NCBI GenBank assembly: GCA_021849525.1
Contig: JAJZSS010000142.1
Span: 1 to 5,613, forward strand
Length of the DNA stretch: 5,613 nucleotides
Reading direction: 5' to 3'
Source: Chloroflexota bacterium
GTDB lineage: Bacteria; Chloroflexota; Anaerolineae; Anaerolineales; UBA4823
The notes under the pieces are model-generated. The model had not been told where the DNA came from. It made no database searches and worked only from the letters and a program-made list of their open reading frames with translations. The position numbers and the translations under genes were made by a program. How positions within the stretch are numbered: position 1 is the first letter of the stretch; every line of letters starts with the position of its first letter. Positions 1 through 5,613 of the stretch are shown one piece after another.

Positions 1-2637
1 TCCGATCTCATCGGTTATATCCGCTGGATCAATTTGGATCTCAATCTCATCGATAGTGTACCCTTCAAAGGTTACCGAGCTGTCACTGGTCAGGCGAAAA
101 CGTAAGTATATACTGGGATCGCCAGCGTAGGCTGAGATATCTGCGCTCATCTGCGACCACGGCGAAGTAATTGTTCCAATGCTGTTCTGCCATAACACTG
201 CCCAGCTGGTGCCATCCGCAGAAATTTCTGCGTATGCATGATCCCAGGTAGAGCTTTCGATATGGATTGCTTGCATCCATTCCAGCATGAGCTGATCACC
301 TGGCAGCAGGCTGACGCCGCTCAGGTCGATAGCCGGCGAAAGCAAGGTCTGGCTGGTTGAGTTATCGTAATTGCCATCGAGATCGGTATCCCAGCAGTTC
401 CCGCTATCAGAACAACCGCCGGGGAAGTCAGTCGTCGGTGAGCCCCACTCCCACTCAATTCCAGGTGAACCGCTGGGCGTATAGCTGCCATTTGAAGCAT
501 CGAAATTTTCATGGTAGACGGTTAGTGCCGGGGGAACCTCATATCCAGGTGCGAGGCAGGAATCAGGATTGACGTACAGGGTGTAGTCCTGTGCATCGGG
601 GGCTGAATCCGGGGTGTAAGTACCGGCGAAAGGTGTGTAACCACCGGGCACTGCGTTAACTGTGACGTTGTATTCCTGCCCCAGGTACAGCTCGATCTCG
701 TAGGCCCCTGTGAAAGGATCGGTGTAGATCGTCTGTGAATACCCGGTGGTCGCGAAGGTCAGGTTGGCATACAACGGGTATCCGTGGGCTGTTCCACCTT
801 CGACTCCGCCATCGTACACGAAGCCACTGACCTGGGAGACTGGCAGCTCGGTCAGAGCAAAGTTCGTGGTGACCGTTGCGCCGGTTGTCAAAACGACCCC
901 GGTCTCGGTCAGGGGGCTGTAGCCGAAACGGGCGGCAGTGATGGCGTAGGTATCGGCATCGACTGCCGCATTATAGTAACCGCTGGCATTGGTGAAGACC
1001 GTGCGGTTGTTGGCAGGATCCAGTCCGGTGATGGTAACGATAGCGCCAGCGGTGGGTAGTCCAGTCGCCGCGTCGATCACCGTTCCGTCCAGGGTGCTGT
1101 CGCCGCAGTAGCCTGCAGCGGCCTGCACGGCAGCCAGGGCATCGATCTCACCCCAGCCGGCGGCATAGTTCGGGTCGTTGGTGGGAGTGGCTGGCGAGCC
1201 ATCGTCGTAGATGACTGGCACGGCGGTGTTTTCCATCAATGTTTCGGTGGCCGCGTAATTTCCCACCAGGCAGGGTCCAGCCTGCCACATCAGCGCCACC
1301 AGGCCGGTGACATGCGGGGCTGCCATCGAGGTGCCGCTCATAGTCTGGTAAATAGAGTCGCTGCCGTTCGTGGATGAGCGAATACTGGTGCCAGGAGCCA
1401 GGACCTGCGGCTTCATGTACTCGAATCCGGGAACCGCATTGACCGTATCGGGCACATCCGATGGACCCCAGTTGGAGAAGCTGGCGTACTGTCCGTTAGA
1501 AGTGCCTGATGCCCCAACACCTGTCACGTTGCCATAGCGGGCGGGGTTGCCCACCGTGTTTAATCCGGGTGGAGAGCTATAACTGCAGTTGCTGGCGTTG
1601 CCGTTAGAGAAGATCGGGTAAATCCCAACCGCCTGCCACGCATTGACGACCGTCTGGTACCAGCCATCATAAGCAATGCCGCAGTCACCCCAGGAGTTGT
1701 TGACAGCGTCGGGGCGCAGGTCGGGGTTGGGATTGTTCCCGCTTAGATCGGTGGGGGCAGCGATGAATTCCGCACAGGTGAGCAGGGCCACATCGGTGCA
1801 GCTCGAGGTATTACAGCCCCGGCAGGCGATCCAGTCTGCCCCGGGCGCAACACCAATCTGGTTGGCGCCGCCGTCATCGCCGACCATGGTGCCCATGGTG
1901 TGCGTGCCGTGCCCGTTCAGGTCGGTAGGAATGGCATATTCATTATACGGATCGAGCCAGTTGTAAGCGTGGCTGAAGCTGCCGCCGCCCTGGTTGCCGC
2001 GGTACTGGTTGACCAGTGCATTATGGGAATAGCGCACCCCGGTATCGATGTTGGCAACGACCATCCCCGCCCCGGTATAACCCAGCGCCCAGGCGTCATC
2101 GGCATTGATATGGCTCAGGTTTGCTTCTACGGCGTTGACTCCATTGTCGAGTAACGCCTGGCTTCTATCCGGCTCATAGACCTGATAGTCCTTGCGGGCG
2201 CGGATGGCTTCCACTTCGGGGAAGCTCAACAGCCCGTTCAGTGCAGTCAGGTCGGAGCTGGTGACCAGAATAGTATTTTTAATCCAGAAGGATTTGTATT
2301 TGACTCTGGCGGCTTTGAGATAGGCGGCAACATTGGCCTGGGAGCGAGCGGAATCCTTTGATAGCTGCTCGTAAACATACCAGCCGCGTTTCGACCAGTC
2401 CATGGATCCGGCTGCTTTGAGATCCGCCGGGCTGTCCACCGGGCTGGCGAAATCCACCCAGTAGCTGGCAGCGCTATTGGAATCGATCTGTTCCAGCACC
2501 TGCGGGTCGACGGTAATGCCAGGAGCCTGCGGCTCAGCCTCCTGGGCCTTTACCGATACCGGCTGGACCAGGCCCAGAATCATGCCGCTGAGCAGCAGGA
2601 GGGAGAATATTATTTGCGCAGGATTGCGTTGTTTCAT
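1..2637 (-). CDS. Secreted S8 (subtilisin-like, bacillopeptidase F type) serine protease with modular C-terminus; 3' end beyond window
   Basis: An open frame of 879 codons runs from the ATG at 2637 past base 1 without a stop, so the C-terminus is missing. Residues 1-31 are a signal peptide: Lys/Arg start, hydrophobic core at about 9-24, probable cleavage V-K-A|Q after residue 31. Residues about 45-165 look like a propeptide. The catalytic domain, about 170-508, carries the full S8 set: Asp198 (NIDTG), His243 (GHGTH), oxyanion Asn347 (SNGNAS) and Ser437 (MSGTSMAAPH). Two carboxypeptidase-regulatory-like beta domains follow (about 515-597 and 600-690). A MAM/jelly-roll-like domain of the kind found in immune inhibitor A peptidases follows at about 708-870, with D750/D752/D754 in a DxDxDG pattern that may bind calcium. 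The enzyme should be exported and cleave extracellular protein; the added domains probably bind substrate or the cell surface. The start is supported by GGAG 7 nt upstream. Protease identity is near certain; exact specificity and full length are unknown. Confidence 0.96.
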   Translation of the reverse strand, partial: MKQRNPAQIIFSLLLLSGMILGLVQPVSVKAQEAEPQAPGITVDPQVLEQIDSNSAASYWVDFASPVDSPADLKAAGSMDWSKRGWYVYEQLSKDSARSQANVAAYLKAARVKYKSFWIKNTILVTSSDLTALNGLLSFPEVEAIRARKDYQVYEPDRSQALLDNGVNAVEANLSHINADDAWALGYTGAGMVVANIDTGVRYSHNALVNQYRGNQGGGSFSHAYNWLDPYNEYAIPTDLNGHGTHTMGTMVGDDGGANQIGVAPGADWIACRGCNTSSCTDVALLTCAEFIAAPTDLSGNNPNPDLRPDAVNNSWGDCGIAYDGWYQTVVNAWQAVGIYPIFSNGNASNCSYSSPPGLNTVGNPARYGNVTGVGASGTSNGQYASFSNWGPSDVPDTVNAVPGFEYMKPQVLAPGTSIRSSTNGSDSIYQTMSGTSMAAPHVTGLVALMWQAGPCLVGNYAATETLMENTAVPVIYDDGSPATPTNDPNYAAGWGEIDALAAVQAAAGYCGDSTLDGTVIDAATGLPTAGAIVTITGLDPANNRTVFTNASGYYNAAVDADTYAITAARFGYSPLTETGVVLTTGATVTTNFALTELPVSQVSGFVYDGGVEGGTAHGYPLYANLTFATTGYSQTIYTDPFTGAYEIELYLGQEYNVTVNAVPGGYTPFAGTYTPDSAPDAQDYTLYVNPDSCLAPGYEVPPALTVYHENFDASNGSYTPSGSPGIEWEWGSPTTDFPGGCSDSGNCWDTDLDGNYDNSTSQTLLSPAIDLSGVSLLPGDQLMLEWMQAIHIESSTWDHAYAEISADGTSWAVLWQNSIGTITSPWSQMSADISAYAGDPSIYLRFRLTSDSSVTFEGYTIDEIEIQIDPADITDEIG

Positions 2638-2644
2638 TTTTAAT

Positions 2645-2648
2645 CTCC
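2645..2648 (-). promoter_or_regulatory. Ribosome binding site of the S8 protease gene
   Basis: GGAG on the minus strand, 7 nt before the ATG at 2637. It fixes the start, because the residues that follow form a proper signal peptide. The ATG overlapping this site at 2650 is out of frame. No convincing -35/-10 pair was found in the AT-rich stretch at 2660-2720. Confidence 0.75.
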
Positions 2649-2740
2649 ATAATTGGGAAGACGATCTGTGTTTTGTTTAATTAAATATTTTGGTGATCAA
2701 TGTGGGATACAGAGATTAACACTTCAAGTCCGCGCTGCCA

Positions 2741-2810
2741 GATCCATGGCTTCTCGATCCCTGGCAGCCTGATCCAGGCAGCCCGATCCAGGCAGCCCGA
2801 TCCATGGCAA
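2741..2810. repeat. Tandem array of five GATCC-headed 14-15 bp units
   Basis: GATCC recurs at 2741, 2756, 2771, 2785 and 2799, with spacings of 15, 15, 14 and 14 bp. The units at 2771-2784 and 2785-2798 are identical (GATCCAGGCAGCCC). The first and last units share GATCCATGGC, and the second reads GATCCCTGGCAGCCT. An 8-bp inverted repeat, GCTGCCAG at 2734-2741 and CTGGCAGC at 2761-2768, overlaps the left part and could form a stem with a 19-nt loop. The array lies about 100-170 nt upstream of the protease start codon. Function is unknown: it may be a regulatory site, a member of a dispersed repeat family, or slippage-derived. Confidence 0.85.
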
Positions 2811-2971
2811 ATATTTCCCTCCTTCTTGGCTTCCTTAAGCTTGTCCGGGATTTCCTTCGAAGAAGCTGCAGAAAATAAAGGATTAAGTTATCTGAATAAT
2901 ATTGGTTTCCGTCGATATTATTGCAGGTTTGAACTTGATGGATATTATATTGCAATCCCCCCGGAAAATAT

Positions 2972-2993
2972 AAAAAAACTTACAACAGTGTAA
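2972..2993 (-). terminator. Weak candidate terminator downstream of the radical SAM gene
   Basis: Read on the minus strand, TTACA (2993-2989) pairs with TGTAA (2984-2980) around a 4-nt loop. One G and seven T follow (2978-2972). The site is about 50 nt after the radical SAM stop codon. The 5-bp AT-rich stem is short for an intrinsic terminator, so this is tentative. A second imperfect AT hairpin, about 3000-3027, lies nearer the gene but has no T-tract. Confidence 0.3.
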
Positions 2994-3044
2994 TCCTGTA
3001 CAAATAAGAACTATTTCTTTATTGTCAGGGAGTTATTTTTTGTG

Positions 3045-3959
3045 CTAATTTCCATCCAGGCGCTGCAATCCCGCTGACTTTGCCAGGGAAATGGTTTCCG
3101 CATATTCCTGCGGTGTGATCCGGCGGCGCAGTTTGGGGTACTGGCGGGCATTGAATGCCGGCGTGTACTGGTCCATAAGGTTCAGATATGTATTCGGGGA
3201 AATTTCTTGCGCCAGAAAGCGGATAACCTCGGCGCTGCCTGCCAGCCCGTTGGGCAGCACCAGGTGGCGGACAAGCAAGCCCCGCCGCGCCAATCCATGC
3301 TCGTCGATCAACAGGTCGCCCACCTGGCGGTGCATCTCACGCAGGGCTGCCTGGTTGACCTGTGGATAATTGGGGATTTTGGAATAAACTTTGGCGATGG
3401 CTGCGCTGCTGTATTTCATATCCGGCATGTAGATGTCGATCACCCCATCTAACAGGCGCAGGCTGGCCATCGAATCATAGCCGCCGGTGTTATACACCAG
3501 GGGTAAATTCAATCCCAGCTGGGCAGCGATCAGCACCGCCGCCAGGATTTGCGCCACCACATGGCTGGGTGAGACCAGGTTGATGTTGTGGCAGCCCTGA
3601 GCCTGCAGCTCTAGGAAAAGTTCCGCCAGGGCTGCGGGGGATGTGGGCCTGCCAGCCTGGAGCTGGCTGATCTCGGCGTTCTGGCAGTACTGGCAGCGCA
3701 GGTTGCAGCGGGCGAAAAAGACCGTCCCTGAGCCGTTCCACCCGCTGATCGGGCGCTCCTCGCCGGGGTGAGCACCGTAGCTGCTCACTTCGGCCAGCAC
3801 CCCGGTCTTGCAGGCGCCTGTTTTCCCGGCCAGGCGGTTTGCCCGGCACTCCCAGGCGCACTGCCGGCATTCCGCCAGCCCGGCATGGGCGCTGGCGGCT
3901 CGCGCTTCCAGCTCACCGCTGCGCAGCAGTCCCAGGTAGGCCGGCTCAAAATTTGTCAT
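3045..3959 (-). CDS. PflX-family (COG1313) radical SAM protein
   Basis: A complete 304-residue protein of the group often annotated as putative pyruvate formate-lyase activating enzyme. The radical SAM motif CxxxCxxC is C85, C89, C92 and should hold the [4Fe-4S] cluster that cleaves S-adenosylmethionine. An N-terminal Cys set (C31, C34, C38, C50) precedes it, as in this family, and may bind a further metal or cluster. Other family blocks are SSYGAHPGEE (59-68), NLVSPSHVV (127-135), NTGGYDS (157-163) and IYMPDMKY (176-183), followed by HRQVGDLLID and MDQYTP towards the C-terminus. Length matches the family, and the YLGLLRSGELEAR start fits its usual N-terminus, which supports this ATG. The protein should be cytosolic. 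No glycyl-radical enzyme is in the window, so activation of pyruvate formate-lyase is not supported; the true substrate is unknown. It stands alone between the upstream terminator and a 407-nt gap. Confidence 0.92.
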   Translation of the reverse strand: MTNFEPAYLGLLRSGELEARAASAHAGLAECRQCAWECRANRLAGKTGACKTGVLAEVSSYGAHPGEERPISGWNGSGTVFFARCNLRCQYCQNAEISQLQAGRPTSPAALAELFLELQAQGCHNINLVSPSHVVAQILAAVLIAAQLGLNLPLVYNTGGYDSMASLRLLDGVIDIYMPDMKYSSAAIAKVYSKIPNYPQVNQAALREMHRQVGDLLIDEHGLARRGLLVRHLVLPNGLAGSAEVIRFLAQEISPNTYLNLMDQYTPAFNARQYPKLRRRITPQEYAETISLAKSAGLQRLDGN

Positions 3960-3965
3960 GGGCTG

Positions 3966-3971
3966 ATTATA
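3966..3971 (-). promoter_or_regulatory. TATAAT -10 box of the radical SAM gene (probable leaderless start)
   Basis: A perfect TATAAT lies on the minus strand, with only 6 nt between it and the ATG at 3959. Transcription would begin at or next to the start codon. The intervening bases (CAGCCC) hold no Shine-Dalgarno sequence, which agrees with a leaderless mRNA. A -35-like TTGAAC at 3999-3994 is 22 nt away, longer than usual, so the upstream half is weak. The box also lies just after the terminator of the preceding operon, where a new promoter is expected. Confidence 0.5.
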
Positions 3972-4003
3972 AAGGCATTTTCTGGTGGCTGGAGTTCAAC
4001 TCT

Positions 4004-4038
4004 TTAAATCAAAAGCGGCGGTGTATTCGCCGCCGCTT
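4004..4038 (-). terminator. Rho-independent terminator of the ABC transporter operon
   Basis: A 9-bp perfect stem, AAGCGGCGG (4013-4021) with CCGCCGCTT (4030-4038), encloses an 8-nt loop. On the minus strand it is followed by TTGATTT, an interrupted U-tract that continues the TT at the stem's end. It begins 16 nt after the stop codon of the small membrane protein gene. The A run on the opposite side of the stem is short and no plus-strand gene leads into it, so I assign it to the minus strand. Confidence 0.7.
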
Positions 4039-4054
4039 CAGGACTTTAGGTTAT

Positions 4055-4258
4055 CTATTTTCGCCGGCTGATCTTGACGTAGCTGAACAGGCCGTAAAAC
4101 GCCAGGAACATCCCTACTAACGATGCGCCGTAAGAGAGAAAACTCAGCGCCAGGGTAGCCGTGAGCACTTTGACCACCATCAGCAGCGGCAGGAGCACCC
4201 CGAGGATCATCAGGATGACCCCGATCACAATCAGTTTGAGCGGGCTAGGACTGCTCAT
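4055..4258 (-). CDS. Small two-helix membrane protein, 67 residues, end of ABC transporter operon
   Basis: I chose the ATG at 4258, giving a protein that begins MSSPSPLKLIVIG. The open frame continues upstream to 4324, but that part is antiparallel-free overlap with the ATPase gene and reads as low-complexity shadow sequence. Two hydrophobic segments are plain: about residues 9-29 and 36-59, separated by a short turn with Lys30 and ending in a basic tail (KISRRK), which suggests both ends lie in the cytoplasm. The gene overlaps the last 14 nt of the ATPase gene, with AAGG directly before the ATG, so translation is probably coupled. A terminator follows 16 nt after the stop, making it the last gene of the operon. 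I do not recognise a named family. The context suggests a transporter-associated protein, but this is inference. Confidence 0.75.
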   Translation of the reverse strand: MSSPSPLKLIVIGVILMILGVLLPLLMVVKVLTATLALSFLSYGASLVGMFLAFYGLFSYVKISRRK

Positions 4259-5288
4259 CCTTAAATAACCAGCAGGCTGCCAGGTGTTCTGGCTCGATCT
4301 TGAATTCCGGCGGGCGATCCACATCGCACAACCCGGGGATCATGAATTTGCAGCGCGGGTGGAAGCGGCAGCCCGCCGGCGGCTTGACCAGGCTGGGCGG
4401 CTCGCCCGGGGGAACTTCCTGGAATTCATCGACGTTTTTGGCATCCGGATCGGAGGTGGCGGCCAGCAGCGCCAGGGTGTATGGGTGCTTGGGATTGCGG
4501 ATCAGGTCGTCTACCCGGGCCTTTTCGATGATCTCCCCGGCGTACATCACAAAGATATACTCAGAGAAGTAACGCACTGTGGAAAGATCGTGGGTGATGT
4601 AGATGACTGCCAGGTCGTGATTTTCCTGCAGGCCGCGCAGCAGCCTCAGGATCTCTACCCGCACCGAGGCGTCCAGCATGGAAACCGGCTCGTCGGCAAC
4701 CAGCAGCTTGGGATTAAGGATCATCGCCCGTGCAATCACGATGCGCTGCTGCTGCCCGCCGCTGATCATATGCGGGAACTTGGGCAGGAATTCATCCACC
4801 GGGGTCATCTTGACTTCCTCAAGCGCTTTTGTGATGCGCTCGAGGCGTTTCTCTTTGTCTTTTACGCCGTTAATGATGAGCGGCTCTTCCAGAATTTGCT
4901 GGATGGACATGAAGGGAGGCAGCGCCCCATAGGGATCCTGCTGCACATAGCCCACCTGGGAGCGGTACCAGCGCATATCCTGGCTGCTGTATCTCGAGAG
5001 TTTCTTCCCGTTGTAAACGATCTCGCCTTTTGTGATCTTATTCAGCCCCAGGATGGTTTTCATCAGGCTGGATTTACCGCAGCCGCTCTCGCCCACCACC
5101 GCCACAGCCTCGCCGTGGTCGAGCTGAAAGCTTACCCCATCCACGGCGCGCACATAGCCGGCGTGCCCAAAACCGAAGCGGCGCAGCTCGAACCAGACGT
5201 GCAAATCCTCTACCGAGAGCAGCGGAATCTCCGTGCCGGGATCGGGGATCGTTTGAATTTGTTCAGTAATCTGGATAGTTTCAGTCAT
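4245..5288 (-). CDS. Oligopeptide/dipeptide-type ABC transporter ATP-binding protein (OppF/DppF-like)
   Basis: A complete 347-residue ATPase that would power an importer with its OppD-type partner encoded just upstream. Visible motifs are Walker A GESGCGKSS (66-74), Q-loop Gln117 (VQQDP), signature ISGGQQQR (175-182), Walker B LLVADEP (195-201), D-loop (SMLD, 203-206) and switch His233 (ITHDL). The C-terminal oligopeptide-transporter extension has NPKHPY (265-270) and PPAGCRFHPRC. Its cysteines C307, C313, C321 and C339 form the spaced set that holds a [4Fe-4S] cluster in some structurally studied Opp/Dpp ATPases. The long loop between the first strands (FELRRFGFGHAGYVRAVDGVSF region, about 33-54) is typical of the OppF type. 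Start at 5288 is supported by GGAGG 5 nt upstream. It acts on the cytoplasmic face of the membrane. Substrate is not determined by sequence: peptides are most likely, but related systems carry oligosaccharides or nickel. Confidence 0.95.
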   Translation of the reverse strand: MTETIQITEQIQTIPDPGTEIPLLSVEDLHVWFELRRFGFGHAGYVRAVDGVSFQLDHGEAVAVVGESGCGKSSLMKTILGLNKITKGEIVYNGKKLSRYSSQDMRWYRSQVGYVQQDPYGALPPFMSIQQILEEPLIINGVKDKEKRLERITKALEEVKMTPVDEFLPKFPHMISGGQQQRIVIARAMILNPKLLVADEPVSMLDASVRVEILRLLRGLQENHDLAVIYITHDLSTVRYFSEYIFVMYAGEIIEKARVDDLIRNPKHPYTLALLAATSDPDAKNVDEFQEVPPGEPPSLVKPPAGCRFHPRCKFMIPGLCDVDRPPEFKIEPEHLAACWLFKDEQS

Positions 5289-5293
5289 GCATC

Positions 5294-5298
5294 CCTCC
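5294..5298 (-). promoter_or_regulatory. Strong ribosome binding site of the OppF-like gene
   Basis: GGAGG within GGGGAGGG on the minus strand, 5 nt before the ATG at 5288 and inside the 15-nt gap after the upstream stop codon. It decides the start; an out-of-frame ATG at 5292 is ignored. Confidence 0.8.
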
Positions 5299-5303
5299 CC
5301 GCG

Positions 5304-5613
5304 CTAAGTGTACAACCAGCATTTGACCAGGCGCCCGTCCTGGGCAATCGTCGGCGGGTCCTGGACGCATTTCTCGAATACCCTCGGGCAGCGGGCCGCA
5401 AAACGGCAGCCGGTAGGTGGATTGATCAGGCTGGGCGGCTGCCCGCTGATGAAATCCAGGTTGGCTGTGCTGCGCAGGCGAGGCACGGAGGACATCAACG
5501 CCGCAGAATAGGGGTGCAGGGGGCGGGTAAAAAAGCGGTGGTTGTCGCTCACTTCCACGATCTGCCCGGCATACATCACTGCCACCCGGTCTGCCAGCTC
5601 GCTGGAAGTGGAG
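5304..5613 (-). CDS. Oligopeptide/dipeptide-type ABC transporter ATP-binding protein (OppD/DppD-like), C-terminal part only
   Basis: The frame is open to the right edge, so the N-terminus and all nucleotide-binding motifs lie outside the window; 102 residues remain. The visible part begins in the segment after the switch His (ELADRVAVMYAGQIVE). It continues through the peptide-transporter HPY motif (RPLHPYSAAL) and the C-terminal Cys-rich extension (PPSLINPPTGCRFAARC, then EKC and VKCWLYT), which has the same four-cysteine layout as the neighbouring ATPase. The internal GTG at 5585 is not a start, because homologous sequence continues upstream of it. The stop lies 15 nt before the OppF-like gene, so the two are co-transcribed and presumably form the heterodimeric ATPase. 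OppD identity is inferred from gene order and sequence style. Confidence 0.9.
   Translation of the reverse strand, partial: STSSELADRVAVMYAGQIVEVSDNHRFFTRPLHPYSAALMSSVPRLRSTANLDFISGQPPSLINPPTGCRFAARCPRVFEKCVQDPPTIAQDGRLVKCWLYT

Larger units (their letters stand above)
2638..3044. other. 407-nt intergenic region between radical SAM gene and S8 protease gene
   Basis: This gap separates two genes that both read on the minus strand, so it should hold the 3' end of the radical SAM transcript and the promoter of the protease. Its content is uneven. Positions 2735-2810 are GC-rich and carry a tandem GATCC array. Positions about 2865-3040 are clearly AT-rich compared with the flanking genes, with a run of A7 at 2972-2978. 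Plus-strand frame 2700-2993 (97 codons) and minus-strand frame 2955-2716 (79 codons) are open, but both run through the array, overlap each other and have no family I recognise. I therefore treat the region as non-coding. No tRNA or riboswitch fold was recognised. Confidence 0.7.

Noticed and set aside
1676..2154. Plus-strand frames opposite the protease gene
   Set aside because: They lie antisense to the catalytic domain, whose minus-strand frame carries all S8 motifs; they are shadows of its codon pattern.
2672..2700. TTGATC at 2700-2695 as -35 of the protease promoter
   Set aside because: No acceptable -10 box lies 16-18 nt downstream (17-nt spacing gives AACAAA), so no promoter is called.
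2734..2810. CRISPR array
   Set aside because: The units are 14-15 bp and directly adjacent, with no unique spacers of 25-40 bp and no cas genes.
2700..2993. 97-codon plus-strand frame as a real gene
   Set aside because: Its first half is translation of the GATCC array, the ribosome binding site is poor, it overlaps another open frame on the opposite strand, and no family is recognised. It is kept only as a low-interest observation.
3490..3870. 126-codon minus-strand frame inside the radical SAM gene
   Set aside because: It is the out-of-frame reading of a GC-rich gene. The 304-residue frame has conserved family motifs throughout, so this is not a frameshifted gene.
4259..4324. Longer N-terminus for the small membrane protein (start at 4324)
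   Set aside because: The extra 22 codons lie wholly within the ATPase gene, are Arg/Ser/Gln-rich and unlike a membrane protein start. The ATG at 4258 gives a normal two-helix protein and a short operon-type overlap.
4340..5460. Short shared DNA stretches between the two ATPase gene ends as a repeat or duplication scar
   Set aside because: The identity is confined to codons for the conserved PPSL and GCRF motifs and follows from homology of the two subunits.

Overview
The window looks like chromosomal DNA of a moderately GC-rich bacterium. The protein styles, namely a secreted bacillopeptidase F-like S8 protease with a modular C-terminus, a PflX-type radical SAM protein and an Opp/Dpp importer, suggest the phylum Chloroflexota, probably Anaerolineae. 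This placement rests on recall of protein style and not on a search. Every gene I can support lies on the minus strand, so the window reads from right to left.

Layout in transcription order. (1) 5613-5304: the C-terminal end of an OppD/DppD-type ABC ATPase, cut by the window edge. (2) 5288-4245: a complete OppF/DppF-type partner ATPase, 15 nt downstream with a strong ribosome binding site. (3) 4258-4055: a 67-residue two-helix membrane protein that overlaps the end of the ATPase gene. (4) 4038-4013: a GC-rich hairpin with an interrupted U-tract that ends this operon. (5) 3959-3045: a PflX-family (COG1313) radical SAM protein, whose TATAAT box sits so close to the ATG that the mRNA is probably leaderless. 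(6) 3044-2638: a 407-nt non-coding gap with a short AT-rich hairpin, an AT-rich stretch and a tandem array of five GATCC-headed 14-15 bp units. (7) 2637-1: a large secreted S8 serine protease with an intact catalytic triad, two carboxypeptidase-regulatory-like beta domains and a MAM/jelly-roll-like domain, running off the left edge.

Functionally, a secreted protease and a peptide-type ABC importer fit a scavenging heterotroph that degrades extracellular protein and imports the products. The two sets are separately transcribed as far as can be seen, so this link is inference. No CRISPR array, tRNA, rRNA, insertion sequence or clear novel system is visible. The least explained items are the GATCC array, the small membrane protein tied to the transporter, and the PflX protein, whose family has no established function that I know of.
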